NCBI RefSeq assembly: GCF_000003605.2
Contig: NW_003126387.1
Coordinates: forward strand, 1-22,411
Direction: 5' to 3'
DNA: 22,411 bases
Source of the DNA: Saccoglossus kowalevskii
Lineage: Eukaryota > Hemichordata > Enteropneusta > Harrimaniidae
Of this stretch, positions 9,367 to 20,385 are shown piece by piece. A program made the translations under genes and the position numbers. The notes beneath the pieces were generated by a model. The model searched no databases and was not told the DNA's origin. It saw only the letters and a program-made list of their open reading frames with translations. Numbering within the stretch: position 1 is the stretch's first letter; every line of letters begins with the position of its first letter.

Positions 9367-11940
9367 TCATACGCGAAGCCCGCATCCCTTCATGGATGCT
9401 GCACGTAACCACTCACCCTCGGAAACAATCACCTGACCATGATTTAACTCGTATTCTGCAACTCCTGGAAACTTAGTGATCGTGCGACGGGCACTACCTA
9501 TATTATAAAATTTCAGAATAGACCTTCTAGAACACCCAAAGTCATGTAAAGTCAAAAGTCAATAGTTGCTGGCAACCAAGTTGGCATGAAGTGGTTGTCA
9601 CCTACAATTTCTACATCATCATCAGGAGATTTGATAACATCGATTGGTTATCTTTGGATGCATTGTAATTCCAACAACTTCTTACATTCACCTTTAGGTA
9701 CTATAACTGCTTTCTGCCTATATTTGAATGTACCCCCTATAACAAGCTGCTGATTCACTTTTAATTCTTAATGTCCTATGTTATACCTTCTTTCTGTGAA
9801 AAATTCACGACAGGTTGTCTTGTTATGTAGATTGTCAATATATTTTGACCTGTTTGCCTAGGAATTGGTGTCCCAGGATCTGGATTCTAACCTCCAGAGC
9901 AGAAGATTTGCTCTCCTTTTTTTATTCTCCTGCTTTAATTAACATACTTCTATATTCAATACCACATCAACACGGACACAAGCAGTTTTTCCCAGTGGTT
10001 CAGTAATCAGTTGGTAATGCTTGATTACAGGTTCACTAAATGTTAATACACCACCATTCATGATCACTTTGGCCATGACAATGTTGTTGATAACTCAACT
10101 ACAGGAAGGTTGAACTTTCGTTGTTTTTTTTAATTTATAAAAAGAGAAAAGTTGATAGAAAAGAGCACAGTTGGACAGTTCATAACACATAACCTCTTTC
10201 AGATTTATATCTCTTGATCTTGCATCAATCACAAGACATCCAAATAGTTCTCAGTCAGCATTTAATGTATGTACCTTCTCTTCTTTTTTTATTTGTTTAC
10301 CATTTATCGAATTATCAGCTTGGTAATGCATTCCGGATGTCTCCGTGATTGTATTCAACCTTCTTGCAATTACCTCCTTCATCTGCTCCTTGCCTAAGGT
10401 ATATGATTTCAGAACACACTCTAAACGGCCTTCTGGTATTAGTTTATTAGTGTCATCACTAGTTTTGTCAAGGCAGAATAGATCTGTCATGAGGCCCGAT
10501 GTTATGAGTGAGAGCAACTTCACAACATCTTCCTCTTCTCTTCTAATTCTGGCTGAGGCACCTTCTTTATGTGTACAAACGTTTTCGAAATCTTCAATGC
10601 CACACAATTACTTCTAAGATATTTGTAATAAATCCTCAGTCATTGCTTGTTGAAAACCAACGTTCAAGTGCTCCTGTTTTTTGACTGGTACCAATGATGC
10701 CTCTTGTGGTTTTTGAATCCAAATTAATGGATTGTTCAAGGACCATGTCTGCCCATACTTGAGCAAATGGTTCCATTGCAAAAAACATTAGGTATCATTG
10801 CAGCAGTTGATGATAGATGTAATTGCTTGTCACCAGGTCTCTCTGCCTTGATGAAAATAATTATAGGACTATATCAATATAGTAATCCCAAAATACAAAA
10901 AAAAATAGATCTAAGTTGAGCTTTCTTTTTGAATGCATTGAGTTGATGTTCCACATTGTTTACTTCTGCAATGGCATTCTGTGTGATCTTTTGTATTCAT
11001 TCCCCTTTATTTATTTTCTGCATCGATGTTCACTCTCCATTACTGTGTTTTTATCTAGATCACCAGCAAAAAATGTCACTGTAGACGAAACATGGCTTCC
11101 ATTACAAACTTGTGTGCCCATACTTCTCTATTATATAGACTTGTTCATCAAAATAACTGTTGTGGTATTGCTTCCATGCACACCTGATTCAATGCTTAAA
11201 TCTTCTATTCCTGAACATCCATACTATTCCTGGGCAGGGATAATTAGTTGATTGCAATGTGGAAACCTCCCATCAATATCACCGTGTTTGTAAATTCATT
11301 GAGAACACGATATTGAATGACTTTGGCCTTGACATAAATAGCAAGGTCTTTTTAAGGCTGGCCATTATAGACTCCACATTCTTAATTATAGTGCATACTT
11401 AATGAATTTAGTTAGTGAACCATTTATCATGAGACAGTAGCCAATATTATTTTGTATAGGTAAACAGGAATGGATCCACTCAAGTTTGTCACTGTTCTAC
11501 TTATGTTTGCGTGATTTCCATTCTGAATAACAGGGTAAGACATTCTTACTCATGCCCAAGCTAGGTTCATAAGCCTGTCGGGTAAAAGCTGGTGTACATC
11601 GGGTCCAAACCATTCATCTTTTATCTTGCCTATAGACACTGAACTGTTGGACGTTTTACATAAGCACTAAATATCAGCAATAGATCTAAACTATCTTTTC
11701 TGAAATAGGACAAGTCTAGTGACATATATAGTTCTCTTCCCGTCAAGGTTTCCTTCATTTATATCAATGTTGTTTCCTGCAACCTGTACAAATTGACCAG
11801 GGGAGGTATTGGTAGGAATTACAACTCCAAATATAACGGAGATTTAACAAATATTTCTCTTGCAAGGCTGGTGTCAATAGCTACGGCATCATCATGGGAT
11901 GCACTGTGGCCAATACTATTCAAAATTGTAGTAAACTGTA
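9367..11940 (-). pseudogene. Decayed FEN-nuclease transposon gene (second family, minus strand)
   Basis: Read on the minus strand, disconnected segments match in order the better preserved gene at 13616-18180. About 11935-11702 encodes a segment with ASHDDAVAIDTSLAREI and NNIDINEGNLDGK, the counterpart of VDNIDHNPSSTTAKDSFHG. About 10782-10637 reads ALERWF, the counterpart of ALQRWM. 10607-10251 is the longest open piece, with THKEGASARIRR...GKEQMKEVIARRL, the counterpart of KHHEQTAAV...FVKERF. About 10077-9830 has PLGKTACVRVDVVLNIE, the first part of the nuclease (DRLDIVWDVY in the other copy). About 9640 has SPDDDVEIV, the counterpart of TSDTDIVVI. Stops and shifts separate every piece. Spacing between landmarks is close to that of the other element. 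Ends and terminal repeats were not found. Confidence 0.75.
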
Positions 11941-12079
11941 AAAGTTGTAAACTGTCAAATATCAATTGGAACGTCTTGCCTGTCATAATATGTGTTATAT
12001 CTTCTGCTAATTCATTTGATGCTAATCATAATTGGCTGTTCGTTGTATGTTGTGAATTCATAGATGCTCACATTTGATT

Positions 12080-12940
12080 TGCTAACATAAAATGGATAAC
12101 ATGTCTTATAATACAGCCACCGGAGTATTAATAGCCTTGCATCATCATGTTTTGCTTTGAAATGTACATTTTGTACTTGAATCCACCAAGATTTTCATTT
12201 TCACGTTTATATCAGGGAGAAATTCTTCTGGTCTGGGGGTTCTCCAACATGTGTCAGGGGGGAATATCGTCTGGTCTCTATATCTCGTCTGCTTGAGGTA
12301 CCGGACCGGGAAAGTCACTTAAGCTTTACAGTCAAATAGACGCACACAACATAATACGTTTCAATAGCTAGTCTTCAGCCACATCGAGAACACCTCGAGG
12401 CAAACTGCCTTGTTGGGGTCTCTCCCCAGCACTCTCTAAGACTCTCTCGCCTCATGGAGTTCTCTCTCTCTCTCTCTCTCTCTCTCTGTGACCAAAGACT
12501 TAGACTGTTTATTACGTATCAAAACTTAACCCATTACAAAGCAGTTAAAAGACTCTAAGGCGTGGCCTTCATACATTCAACTTACACATAGCCAATCACA
12601 CTAAGTACTGGATACGTCATATCTTTTGATTAATCGTTCACTATATTAATAAACTACAAATACCAAACGTTAGAAATAGTAGTCCGGATGGTGACGGTTA
12701 TATCGTAATTAGTTCCAAATCACTGAGTCAAGTTCCGTCCAGGATTTCGCATGAGCTAAATGATGACATATATAACACAGCCATTCACTAGTAACTAGGT
12801 AAATAAGTCAGACAACAGATACGTGAAAACTAACTCATGACATTTATATAATACACATTTCATTCAATCAGCAGGTGTGGTCGGGATATTCGGGGAGTTA
12901 TGACAGTTTCATTAACATCACTAATAGTGGGGCCGATAAG
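12080..12940. other. Stretch between the two transposons
   Basis: No gene supported. Contains a (TC)n microsatellite at 12461-12487. It may include the lost 5' end of the decayed minus-strand element, but no inverted repeat matching sequence left of 9367 could be recognised by eye. Confidence 0.45.
12461..12487 (+). repeat. (TC)n microsatellite
   Basis: Uninterrupted TC dinucleotide run of about 27 bp. Confidence 0.95.
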
Positions 12941-13070
12941 TAGCGAATTTAGCAAGAATCGTGCATTTTGGGTTAAAAGCATGAAATTTGGCACACATAT
13001 TAAGTTGACCCTACTGATCATTTTCGGATATGAACCCACGTGAACAGCGCCCCCTGGTGGCCGCTAATGC
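12941..13070 (+). repeat. Left terminal inverted repeat of the 5.8-kb transposon
   Basis: Pairs with 18567-18696 in reverse orientation. Contains the CTCF-like core at 13045-13062 (minus strand CCACCAGGGGGC). Just inside, the motif GGCCGCTAAT/GACCGCTAAT recurs at about 13059, 13084 and 13251. The last two start similar ~70-bp stretches, so the left end contains degenerate internal direct repeats. Confidence 0.88.
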
Positions 13071-13615
13071 AATCTTTCTAAAATGGCCGCTAATTGTTCA
13101 AAATGCATGTAATTTCGGATATAGGACAAGCATACGGGCAATAGAAATGTTGAAAGGGAGTATCAAATATGTTAAATAGTGGCTATAAAGTAAAACCTAA
13201 TCGGCTTCTTCATTGTTGTCTTCATTTTTCTAATGCTGTTCCCGAAAACTGACCGCTAATTATCAGAAATACAAGAAATTTCAGGGTATACACTGTGCAT
13301 GTGTGCAATACACGTGCTGCAAAGAAACATCAAATTTCTTGATGGCTTTTAAGTGACACTTAGAGATCAAATGAAATAATCACTGATTATTTTATAATAC
13401 AGCCAAGCTGCCGAAAAACAGATGAATAAAACTATATCTAATTGTTTAATATTTTCCGGTCATGGGGCCTAGCAACATGATCAGAGACGTCTATGATACG
13501 AATAACAAACAATGCATCTTTTCTTTGTTATAGGTAAACGTCTGAAGTGAAGAAAGTCAAAATCAACAATACTAACAATTATTATGATGGTGTTGTGGTG
13601 AGGTAGATAGATAGC

Positions 13616-16600
13616 ATGTCAAGACAATACAGGCTTGTAAAAAGTACATCATCAGGTTGTACTGAACAGAGTATCAGTCAAACGGACTGGAAGTTATGTG
13701 TACTTTGTCAGGTAGAAACCTCAGAGACATTGCAATGTCCAGCATATTCCAAACGAAAAGATGTTGGTGTCGGGTATAAGTATGTTGCTGATAACTTCAA
13801 ACAATTCCATGAACTTGGGGAACTCCCTGATGGTATAAATATACAACACTTAACCTTGGATGGGAGCTTGGAAGATACACTGCATGAAAATGCAGCAGCC
13901 TGGCACAAGTCCTGTAGAAATAAAATAGGCAATGATAAGCTACAGAGGGCGCAGAAGAGGAAAGCAGAAGAACCAATGGAAACAAGTCCAGTGAAAACAA
14001 GACACTCTAGTGTCGAGAATCGGGAACAAGAAGAGCTGAGAAATCTATGCATTTTTTGTGAAAAGGCAGCAGGAAAAGATGGTCTTCATAAAGCTGCCAC
14101 ATTTGACATTGATTTCAAAGTCAGGAACTGTGCAACAGAACTCCGTGACACAACGCTGTTGGCAAAATTGGTCGCCGGGGACATGGTAGCTATTGATGCC
14201 CAGTACCATGCAAAATGCTTGGCAAAACTATATATACAGGCACAGCTTTCAAAGAAAGACTTGTCAGATAGCTCTTCTGAAAAACTGTTGCATGGCATTG
14301 CCCTTGCAGAATGAGTCTCATATATAGAGATGCACAGGGACTCCATGGAAGCAAGGTCAGTTTTTAAAATGGCGGAATTGAAAAGCCTTTATATATCAAG
14401 GTTACAAAAACTAGATTTAAGTGAAGTCAACGTCCATACAACACGGCTCAAGGATTGTCTGTTGTCTGCAATTCCTGATCTCCGAGCCCATGCTGAAGGC
14501 AGAGATGTTCTAATTGTGTATGACAAAGATATTGAAGCAGCTCTTAAACATGCACACCATAAAGATTTTGACTCTGAAGCACTCATCCTTGCCAAAGCAT
14601 CCAAGATTATTCGACGTAATATGTCAAAATTAACACACACATTCATTGGACACTTCCCAGTGGATTGCCAGGAAAAAGCAGTTCCCCCCTCACTGACAGC
14701 TTTGGTAAATATGATACTGACAGGACCTAATATTAAAGACCAATCTATCCAAGAAAAGGTTACAACCCGTGCAGGTCAAACTATTGCACAACTGATTTTT
14801 TTCAACAGTGTGAAATCACCTGCCGTGAATAAGGTTTCACAGGGAGTTACAATGCATCGTCACAACAGAGATAGGGAAACACCAGTACCCATTTACCTTG
14901 CGTTGAAGATCCATGGAGAGACAAGAAAGAGAAGACTGGTTGACACTCTTCACAGTATGGGATTATGCATTGCCTATGACCTTGTCCTTGGAATTTCTGC
15001 TGATGTAGCAAACAATGTATGTACTATGTATGAGAATGAAGGAGTGGTGTGTCCTCCCAAACTTGCCAAAAATGTATTCACTGTTTCTGCGGTAGATAAC
15101 ATCGACCATAATCCTAGTTCCACCACAGCAAAGGACTCATTTCATGGAGCAAGTATATCATTGATGCAGCAACCATCACATGATAATATGGGAATACCAC
15201 GAGACATTCCAGTAGTTGCTGAAAATTCAAAGTCGAAAAAGAAGATTCCATCACTTCCTGCTGCATACACCAATGTACCACCTACAGCTTTGACTAGATC
15301 TTATCCGATTGTTCCTAAGGTATGTGGTCCAATTCAGCCTGCAAAAACTACTACAACTCTCAGGCTGTCAGAAAACAATGGTTGGCTTAAACATATGCGA
15401 GAACTTCTCAGAAAAGAAAAGCTGGACGACAGTGACTCCCTCTCACGGGCTGCTTATCATGCATCCATGCAGCAGGCATTGTCCATTTCTTCTACTGGTG
15501 TGGCCCTCATGCCACTCTTCATGGAATGTGCACATTCTGTAACCATAATCCAGCATGCCATGAATGTAGTGAAAGCTGTGGTGGAATTCCTAAATCCAGG
15601 ACAGATTCCTGTGCTTGTGATGGACCAACCACTTTATGCCATTGCAAAAACGATTCAGTGGAACTTTCCTGCAACACACGGGGAAGACACATATCTCATC
15701 ATGGCTGGTGAATTACATATAGAAATTGCAGCATTAAAGATTGTTGGTGACTGGCTAGATGGCAGTGGTTGGACAACTCTCATTTGTCATGCAGGTGTTG
15801 CTACTGGAGGTGTTGCTGACTCGCTGTTGAAAGCCTCACATGTCACAAGAACCAGACATGCCCATCAGGTTACCGCTGATGCCCTCTTCATCTTACAACA
15901 TGATGCCTTTGAAAAGTATAAAGGATCTGTTGCCATTGGAGATCAACCATTGAATTTTTTTCTGAATGGTGTGACAAAATATCATTAGAGCGACCCCAGT
16001 TTAAATACTGGTCACTGGTACTTGAGCTGGAGCTGTGCATTCTTCAGATCATAGAATCAATTCGAAAAGGAAACTTTGACAGCTATGTTGAATCACTCAA
16101 ACTGTTTATCCCTTGGGTATTTAGCCTTGATCATATCAACTATGCAAGGTGGCTGTCAGTACATATCAGCCAACATGTGCAGCCTGCCCAAAATGCATCC
16201 TACCCTTTATCAGGAATTTGTTTCAGGGGGGGGGGGTTTGTGCGAAAATTAAATCACCTGTTTTTGGCCATGGCCATAAATTAGGCACATGAACAAGAAA
16301 ATGGTCTTGTCAAAGGAAATGGTGGTGCTGTTGGCCTAACAGACAATCCACATGCCCTACAACGTTGGATGGTGGCAGGCCCCGAAGTATCCATAATGAT
16401 ACAAGAATTTGAGGTTGTCAGACAAACCAATGGTGGGACAACAAAACACCACGAACAAACAGCTGCAGTGCAAATTGCATTTGCTAAAGAAGTGACAGCT
16501 CTTGTTGGGGTATTCCAAGAAATGGGAAACCCATTCATGGAAGATAGTGGTGATTTACTTGCCTTGGACACAAAGGAAATTCTTGACGCTGGTATTCACA

Positions 16601-18180
16601 GGACAATCCAAAATATTTACAATGTGGGGAGTAAACAATATGAGCTGTTCGTTAAAGAAAGGTTTGTGGATCAGAAAAAGTCAATAAAAGATCCAATCAA
16701 GAAAATTCAGCTTCAGTTGTTCTCCACAAAACATAAACCCAAAACACAGAAATCTCAGGTTGCAATCAAAGAAGACTGTACACTGTTCTCAAGGTTATAT
16801 ATTGCATGTCAATCTAGAGAAGGGAACCTTGGAGACTTTTTTGCACACGAAAACCAGCCATGACCTCTTCTCTGTCCAAGTCAGGTGATATGAGATCAGG
16901 CAGCAAGGCAGATTTGCTGGAAAACTTGGACTCATTAGCGCAGCCAAAGGAAGCAAGTCCAAATGTGACTGGACTCCTTTTAGATGGTGCAGTAATAGTT
17001 CAAATGTTGTCCCCAGACAACTCGGACAATTTTGCAGATTACATAAACAATGTATTCATCTCATATATTGAACATTACCTACAGAATGTTGACAGACTTG
17101 ATATAGTGTGGGATGTTTATGACCACAGCAGTCTGAAGTCAGCGACCAGAGAAAGAAGAAGAAAGGGAATCAGGAGGAGAGTAGAAAGAAAGGTGCCTAG
17201 TAACTGGCAAAGCTTCCTTCGTGTGGATGATAACAAAACAGAACTTTTCCAACTGCTTGCAAAGGAGGTTACAAGCAAGGATTTTTCAGACAAGTGTACA
17301 GCACGTGTGGTGAACGAGTACTATCTTCACCAAGCAGAAATGACAAAAGTAGGATTGAACCATGTTCACATGAAGAGGCGGACACACGCTTGGTACTACA
17401 TCTCTTTGATGTAGTACATGTTGGTCATGGGAAGATTATGGTTAGAACATCTGATACGGATATTGTAGTCATCATTCTTTCCAATCTGTCCAGCATTCCA
17501 GCAAGTGAAGTGTGGTTGTCTTTTGGAGTTGGGAGGCATCACAGATATATTGCTGCACATGAACTTGCAAGTGCTCTGGGCCCAAAAAAAAGCCCCAGCT
17601 TTAGCAATATTCCATGTCTTTACTGGATGTGATACAACGTCATTTTTTGCTGGTAAGGGAAAAAGAACAGCTTGGGCCACATGGGCTGTATATCTGGTAT
17701 ATCCTGATGTAACAGACGCATTCCTATTCCTGGCTGATGCACCACCAAGTATTCCAGATCATATCTTCAATGTTCTTGAAAGATTTGTGGTCCTTCTTTA
17801 TGACAAAACATGTGGTCTTTCTGGGGTGAATGAAATAAGACAACATCTTTTTGCCAGGTCTCGGGCATTGGAGAACATCCCCCCAACACAGGCAGCCCTA
17901 AAGCAGCATATATTGAGATCCATTTACCAAGGAGGGTTCATATGGGGGCCAGGTACTTCAAAAACAGCCCACTCTACCAAGTCCTGCTGATTGGGGATGG
18001 CTCCAAATTGATAGTACATGGAAGCCCAAGTGGACAACCATTGCTCAGGCCCAAGATGTGTGCTATGAACTGATACACTGCAATTGTAAAAAAACACGCA
18101 GGGGTCTGTGCAAATGCAACAAGGCCAGTCTCCAGTGTACTGCTCTTTGTCGATGTAAAGGCAATTGCTACCAAGAGTAG
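13616..18180 (+). pseudogene. Broken transposon protein: zinc modules, central domain, FEN-like nuclease
   Basis: One gene of about 1,500 codons. From ATG 13616 a single frame runs to about 15954, interrupted only by TGA at 14312-14314. The frame shifts in a T7 run (15955-15961), is scrambled around a G11 run (16226-16236), meets TAG at 16282-16284, then shifts near 16858, ~17355, in an A8 run (17584-17591) and ~17960. It ends at TAG 18178-18180. Domains: CxxC...HxxC modules (C28, C31, H97, C100; C145, C148, H198, C201); a central region with VLVMDQPLYA (Asp at ~15623) and GELHIE (~15708); a linker with AHEQENG and HHEQTA (16285-16500). The nuclease follows: D at 16983, cluster RERRRKGIRRR, EEADTR at ~17375, SDTD at ~17453, FTGCDTTS at ~17631. 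A Cys-rich tail (CYELIHCNCK...CRCKGNC) spans 18052-18171. Nuclease motifs follow FEN1/XPG order; function in transposition is inference. Confidence 0.82.
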
Positions 18181-18566
18181 CCTATTGCCGGATGTTTTTT
18201 TCAGTCTAGTTGTAATCACCAGTTACACCATGAAATATACAATGGTTGCCCTGTTATGTGCAGTTCAAAAACCTTGATGTCTTGGATTAAGTGCATTGGA
18301 TACATTGATATGTCCCCCTCATGGGAGACCATTCATCGTAAATGAATACTTTTCGCTGGCAGAACATGGGACCACTGTGCATGTATATGTATATATGCCG
18401 CCACTTTTAAAAGATTTAGCAGTTGTTCTCGTAGTTCTAGCTAATAATTTGGTGACCCCCAGTTTCCATGAACTTATAGTTTTGGGCACTTTAATTGGTG
18501 ATATACTTATTCTATACCCTAATTATACGCATTTCAGTTGATTAGCAGTGTGTTTTTATACAAATC
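18181..18566 (+). other. 3' non-coding part of the 5.8-kb transposon
   Basis: Lies between the last stop codon and the right terminal repeat. No ORF matches the transposon family. The segment nearest the repeat (about 18480-18566) still shows weak complementarity to the sequence just inside the left repeat. Confidence 0.6.
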
Positions 18567-18696
18567 GCATTGGCAGCCACCAGAGGGCGCTGTTCATGTG
18601 GGTCCATATTCAAAAATGATCAGTAGGGTCAACTTAATATGTGTACAAAGTTTCATGCTTTTAACCCAAAGTGCACGATTTTTAACTTATCCGCTA
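18567..18696 (-). repeat. Right terminal inverted repeat of the 5.8-kb transposon
   Basis: Reverse complement aligns with 12941-13070 with about 13 mismatches over the best 118 bases and no sizeable gap. Most differences are transitions. Contains the second CTCF-like core, CCACCAGAGGGC on the plus strand at about 18577-18588. Confidence 0.88.
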
Positions 18697-19871
18697 TCTA
18701 AACGAAGAAGATATTATTTGTCTATGAATGTAGCACAAATTGTCCTTACATATTTGCACCACACCTTGAATGCCAAACAACCCAAGAGCTAGAAAGATGT
18801 GAAATATATTTTTCAAGACGTTTAAATACGTCACGCTGAGTTTTCAATGCTGAAAACAATGATTCCCGTATATATATATATATGGGATTAGACTTACATA
18901 CTGCCTACTCATATAACTATTTCTTACCAACAGGTTTGCTCCAAGTTACAAACAATATTATTTATTCCTTGAAAACTATTTTGTAATTTTGAATAGTTAT
19001 TTTTTGCGTTTGCATGTCTCAGAAAATCGCACAACGAAAGACAAAAACGAAGCATAATCTCAATTCTTACCTGAGATTAGGTGGATGAACTAATAGAACA
19101 ACACAAATTATAGTAAGAACAATACAATCAAAAGTGTGGACCAGAATATTAATAGCTCTGTAAATACGATGACACACTTGGAACAACACTCGATCAATTC
19201 TAAGGAAAACATGATGTGATTTATTATCATCTCAGTAAATAGTGGAAAATAAATTGTTTGTGGATGTATAGTTCGATATATGGATAGTTACAGATCGGAC
19301 TACCGATGTAAAACATCTATGTAAATTATTAGTAACCAACTGTACGACCAAAATTCACTGAAACAAAAAAAAAAAAAATTACGCACCTTCTTACACGAAA
19401 AAAAAACAACCCATCAACAATGCATCCCATAAATTGAACAGAGGAACAGAGTAGTGAATTACATTACATCATCGTGGTATAATTAGAACTATGAAACTTT
19501 ACCAGATAAACTCGCTAGTTCAAGTAGTATTAGACAATGAACAACGAAATAATGCGTTCTAAAAATGGCTATATATATCTAACACATGGTATTCTCAATA
19601 TTGTTATTATTTCCAACAAGTTCAAGCTACTAAAACATATTTTTATATTCCAATAAATTGTATTTTGTGAAATACCCTTGTAGTGACTTCACAGTTTACA
19701 AAACATAAAATTGACACGGAGTTCGATCTTTGACTTATATTTGGAAATATAATGTAATCCAAACGACCATAATGTGAAAAATCTCCAGACATCAACAACT
19801 TGACAATTGAAGTAGTATTGGCCAAATAATACGCAATTATATTAATTTTAATCGAGGTAATTGAATAAATA

Positions 19872-19962
<91 letters not shown>

Positions 19963-20230
19963 ATTAAAGATAAAGATTTTATTCAATATGATGTTTAGTT
20001 GCAGATTTCCATAATGTTTTTTGTCAATGAATAATCAGTGTATGATTTTGAATGCCAAAGACATCAAATTGACGGAAAGCTTGTAATTAACTATTACCAA
20101 AGGTACATTACTTATTATGTATGGTGTTACTTGATCTCTCATTTTAATTTCCCAGAGTTCGGAAACCGGTTACCGGTAATCAGTTGAAATTGCGCCCTCT
20201 ATGTAAATACTGATTGTCACGTGTGGTTCC
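18697..20230. other. AT-rich intergenic DNA
   Basis: No gene or recognisable element protein. Contains an AT-dinucleotide palindrome at about 18866-18885 (CCCG(TA)nTGGG), short A runs near 19364-19377 and 19398-19406, and the (AAAT)n array at 19871-19964. Confidence 0.6.
19871..19964 (+). repeat. (AAAT)n microsatellite, about 23 units
   Basis: Uninterrupted ATAA/AAAT tetranucleotide repeat of about 94 bp, with slightly imperfect units on the left from 19865. Confidence 0.97.
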
Positions 20231-20259
20231 CGTAACTATATAATAGTACACTGTATTGG
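20164..20259 (+). promoter_or_regulatory. Core promoter region of APRT
   Basis: TATATAATA at 20237-20245 is a good TATA box about 140-170 bp before the candidate start codons. An inverted CCAAT (ATTGG) lies at 20255-20259. Further upstream, two ACCGGT palindromes sit in tandem (20164-20177), the first within AACCGGTT, a Grainyhead-type site. Promoter assignment rests on position ahead of a recognised first exon; the transcription start (about 20265-20275) is inferred. Confidence 0.5.
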
Positions 20260-20280
20260 CTGGTTTCCGCCTCAAGTGTC

Positions 20281-20376
20281 ATGCCGTACCTGCCATTCGC
20301 AAAGGACGCCGGGAACCAGCGAATACACTGTACAGGTCAAATGACTGTGTCAGCACGACCTTTACTCTACTCTTGA
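20281..20376 (+). other. Upstream ORF in the APRT leader
   Basis: ATG at 20281 opens a 31-codon frame (MPYLPFAKDAG...) ending at TGA 20374-20376, ten bases before the first candidate APRT start. A second upstream ATG at 20376 opens a frame that overlaps the APRT start region and stops at 20448-20450. If the transcript begins near 20270, both would lie in the leader and could lower translation of the main frame. Confidence 0.4.
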
Positions 20377-20385
20377 TGCGGGAAA

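Larger units (their letters stand above)
12941..18696 (+). mobile_element. 5.8-kb TIR transposon encoding a FEN/XPG-like nuclease (Academ-like candidate)
   Basis: Two inverted arms bracket one long broken gene. The arms (12941-13070 and 18567-18696) share blocks such as TTGGGTTAAAAGCATGAAA and TATTAAGTTGACCCTACTGA and agree at about 105 of 118 aligned positions (~89%). Weaker similarity continues inward ~80 bp. The outermost matching bases are TAGCG-. No exact target duplication was found, so the true ends may lie a few bases outside. The gene has zinc modules at the N-terminus and a FEN1-type nuclease near the C-terminus. Among named eukaryotic superfamilies, Academ is described as carrying an XPG-like nuclease, so Academ-like is my best label; I could not compare sequences. 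Related proteins with HEEADTR and GCDTTS motifs are widespread in invertebrate genomes. Confidence 0.78.

Noticed and set aside
10916-11251. 111-codon hydrophobic open frame on the plus strand
   Set aside because: Lies antisense inside the decayed minus-strand transposon gene and looks like a shadow frame.
11793-12077. 94-codon open frame on the plus strand
   Set aside because: The minus strand here encodes recognisable transposon peptide; the plus frame is its shadow.
13708-14052. 114-codon open frame on the minus strand
   Set aside because: Antisense to the zinc-module part of the transposon gene; Ser/Cys-rich shadow composition.
20193-20203. Third CTCF-like GCGCCCTCTA motif upstream of APRT
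   Set aside because: Only the GAGGGCGC half matches; the CCASYAG half does not.
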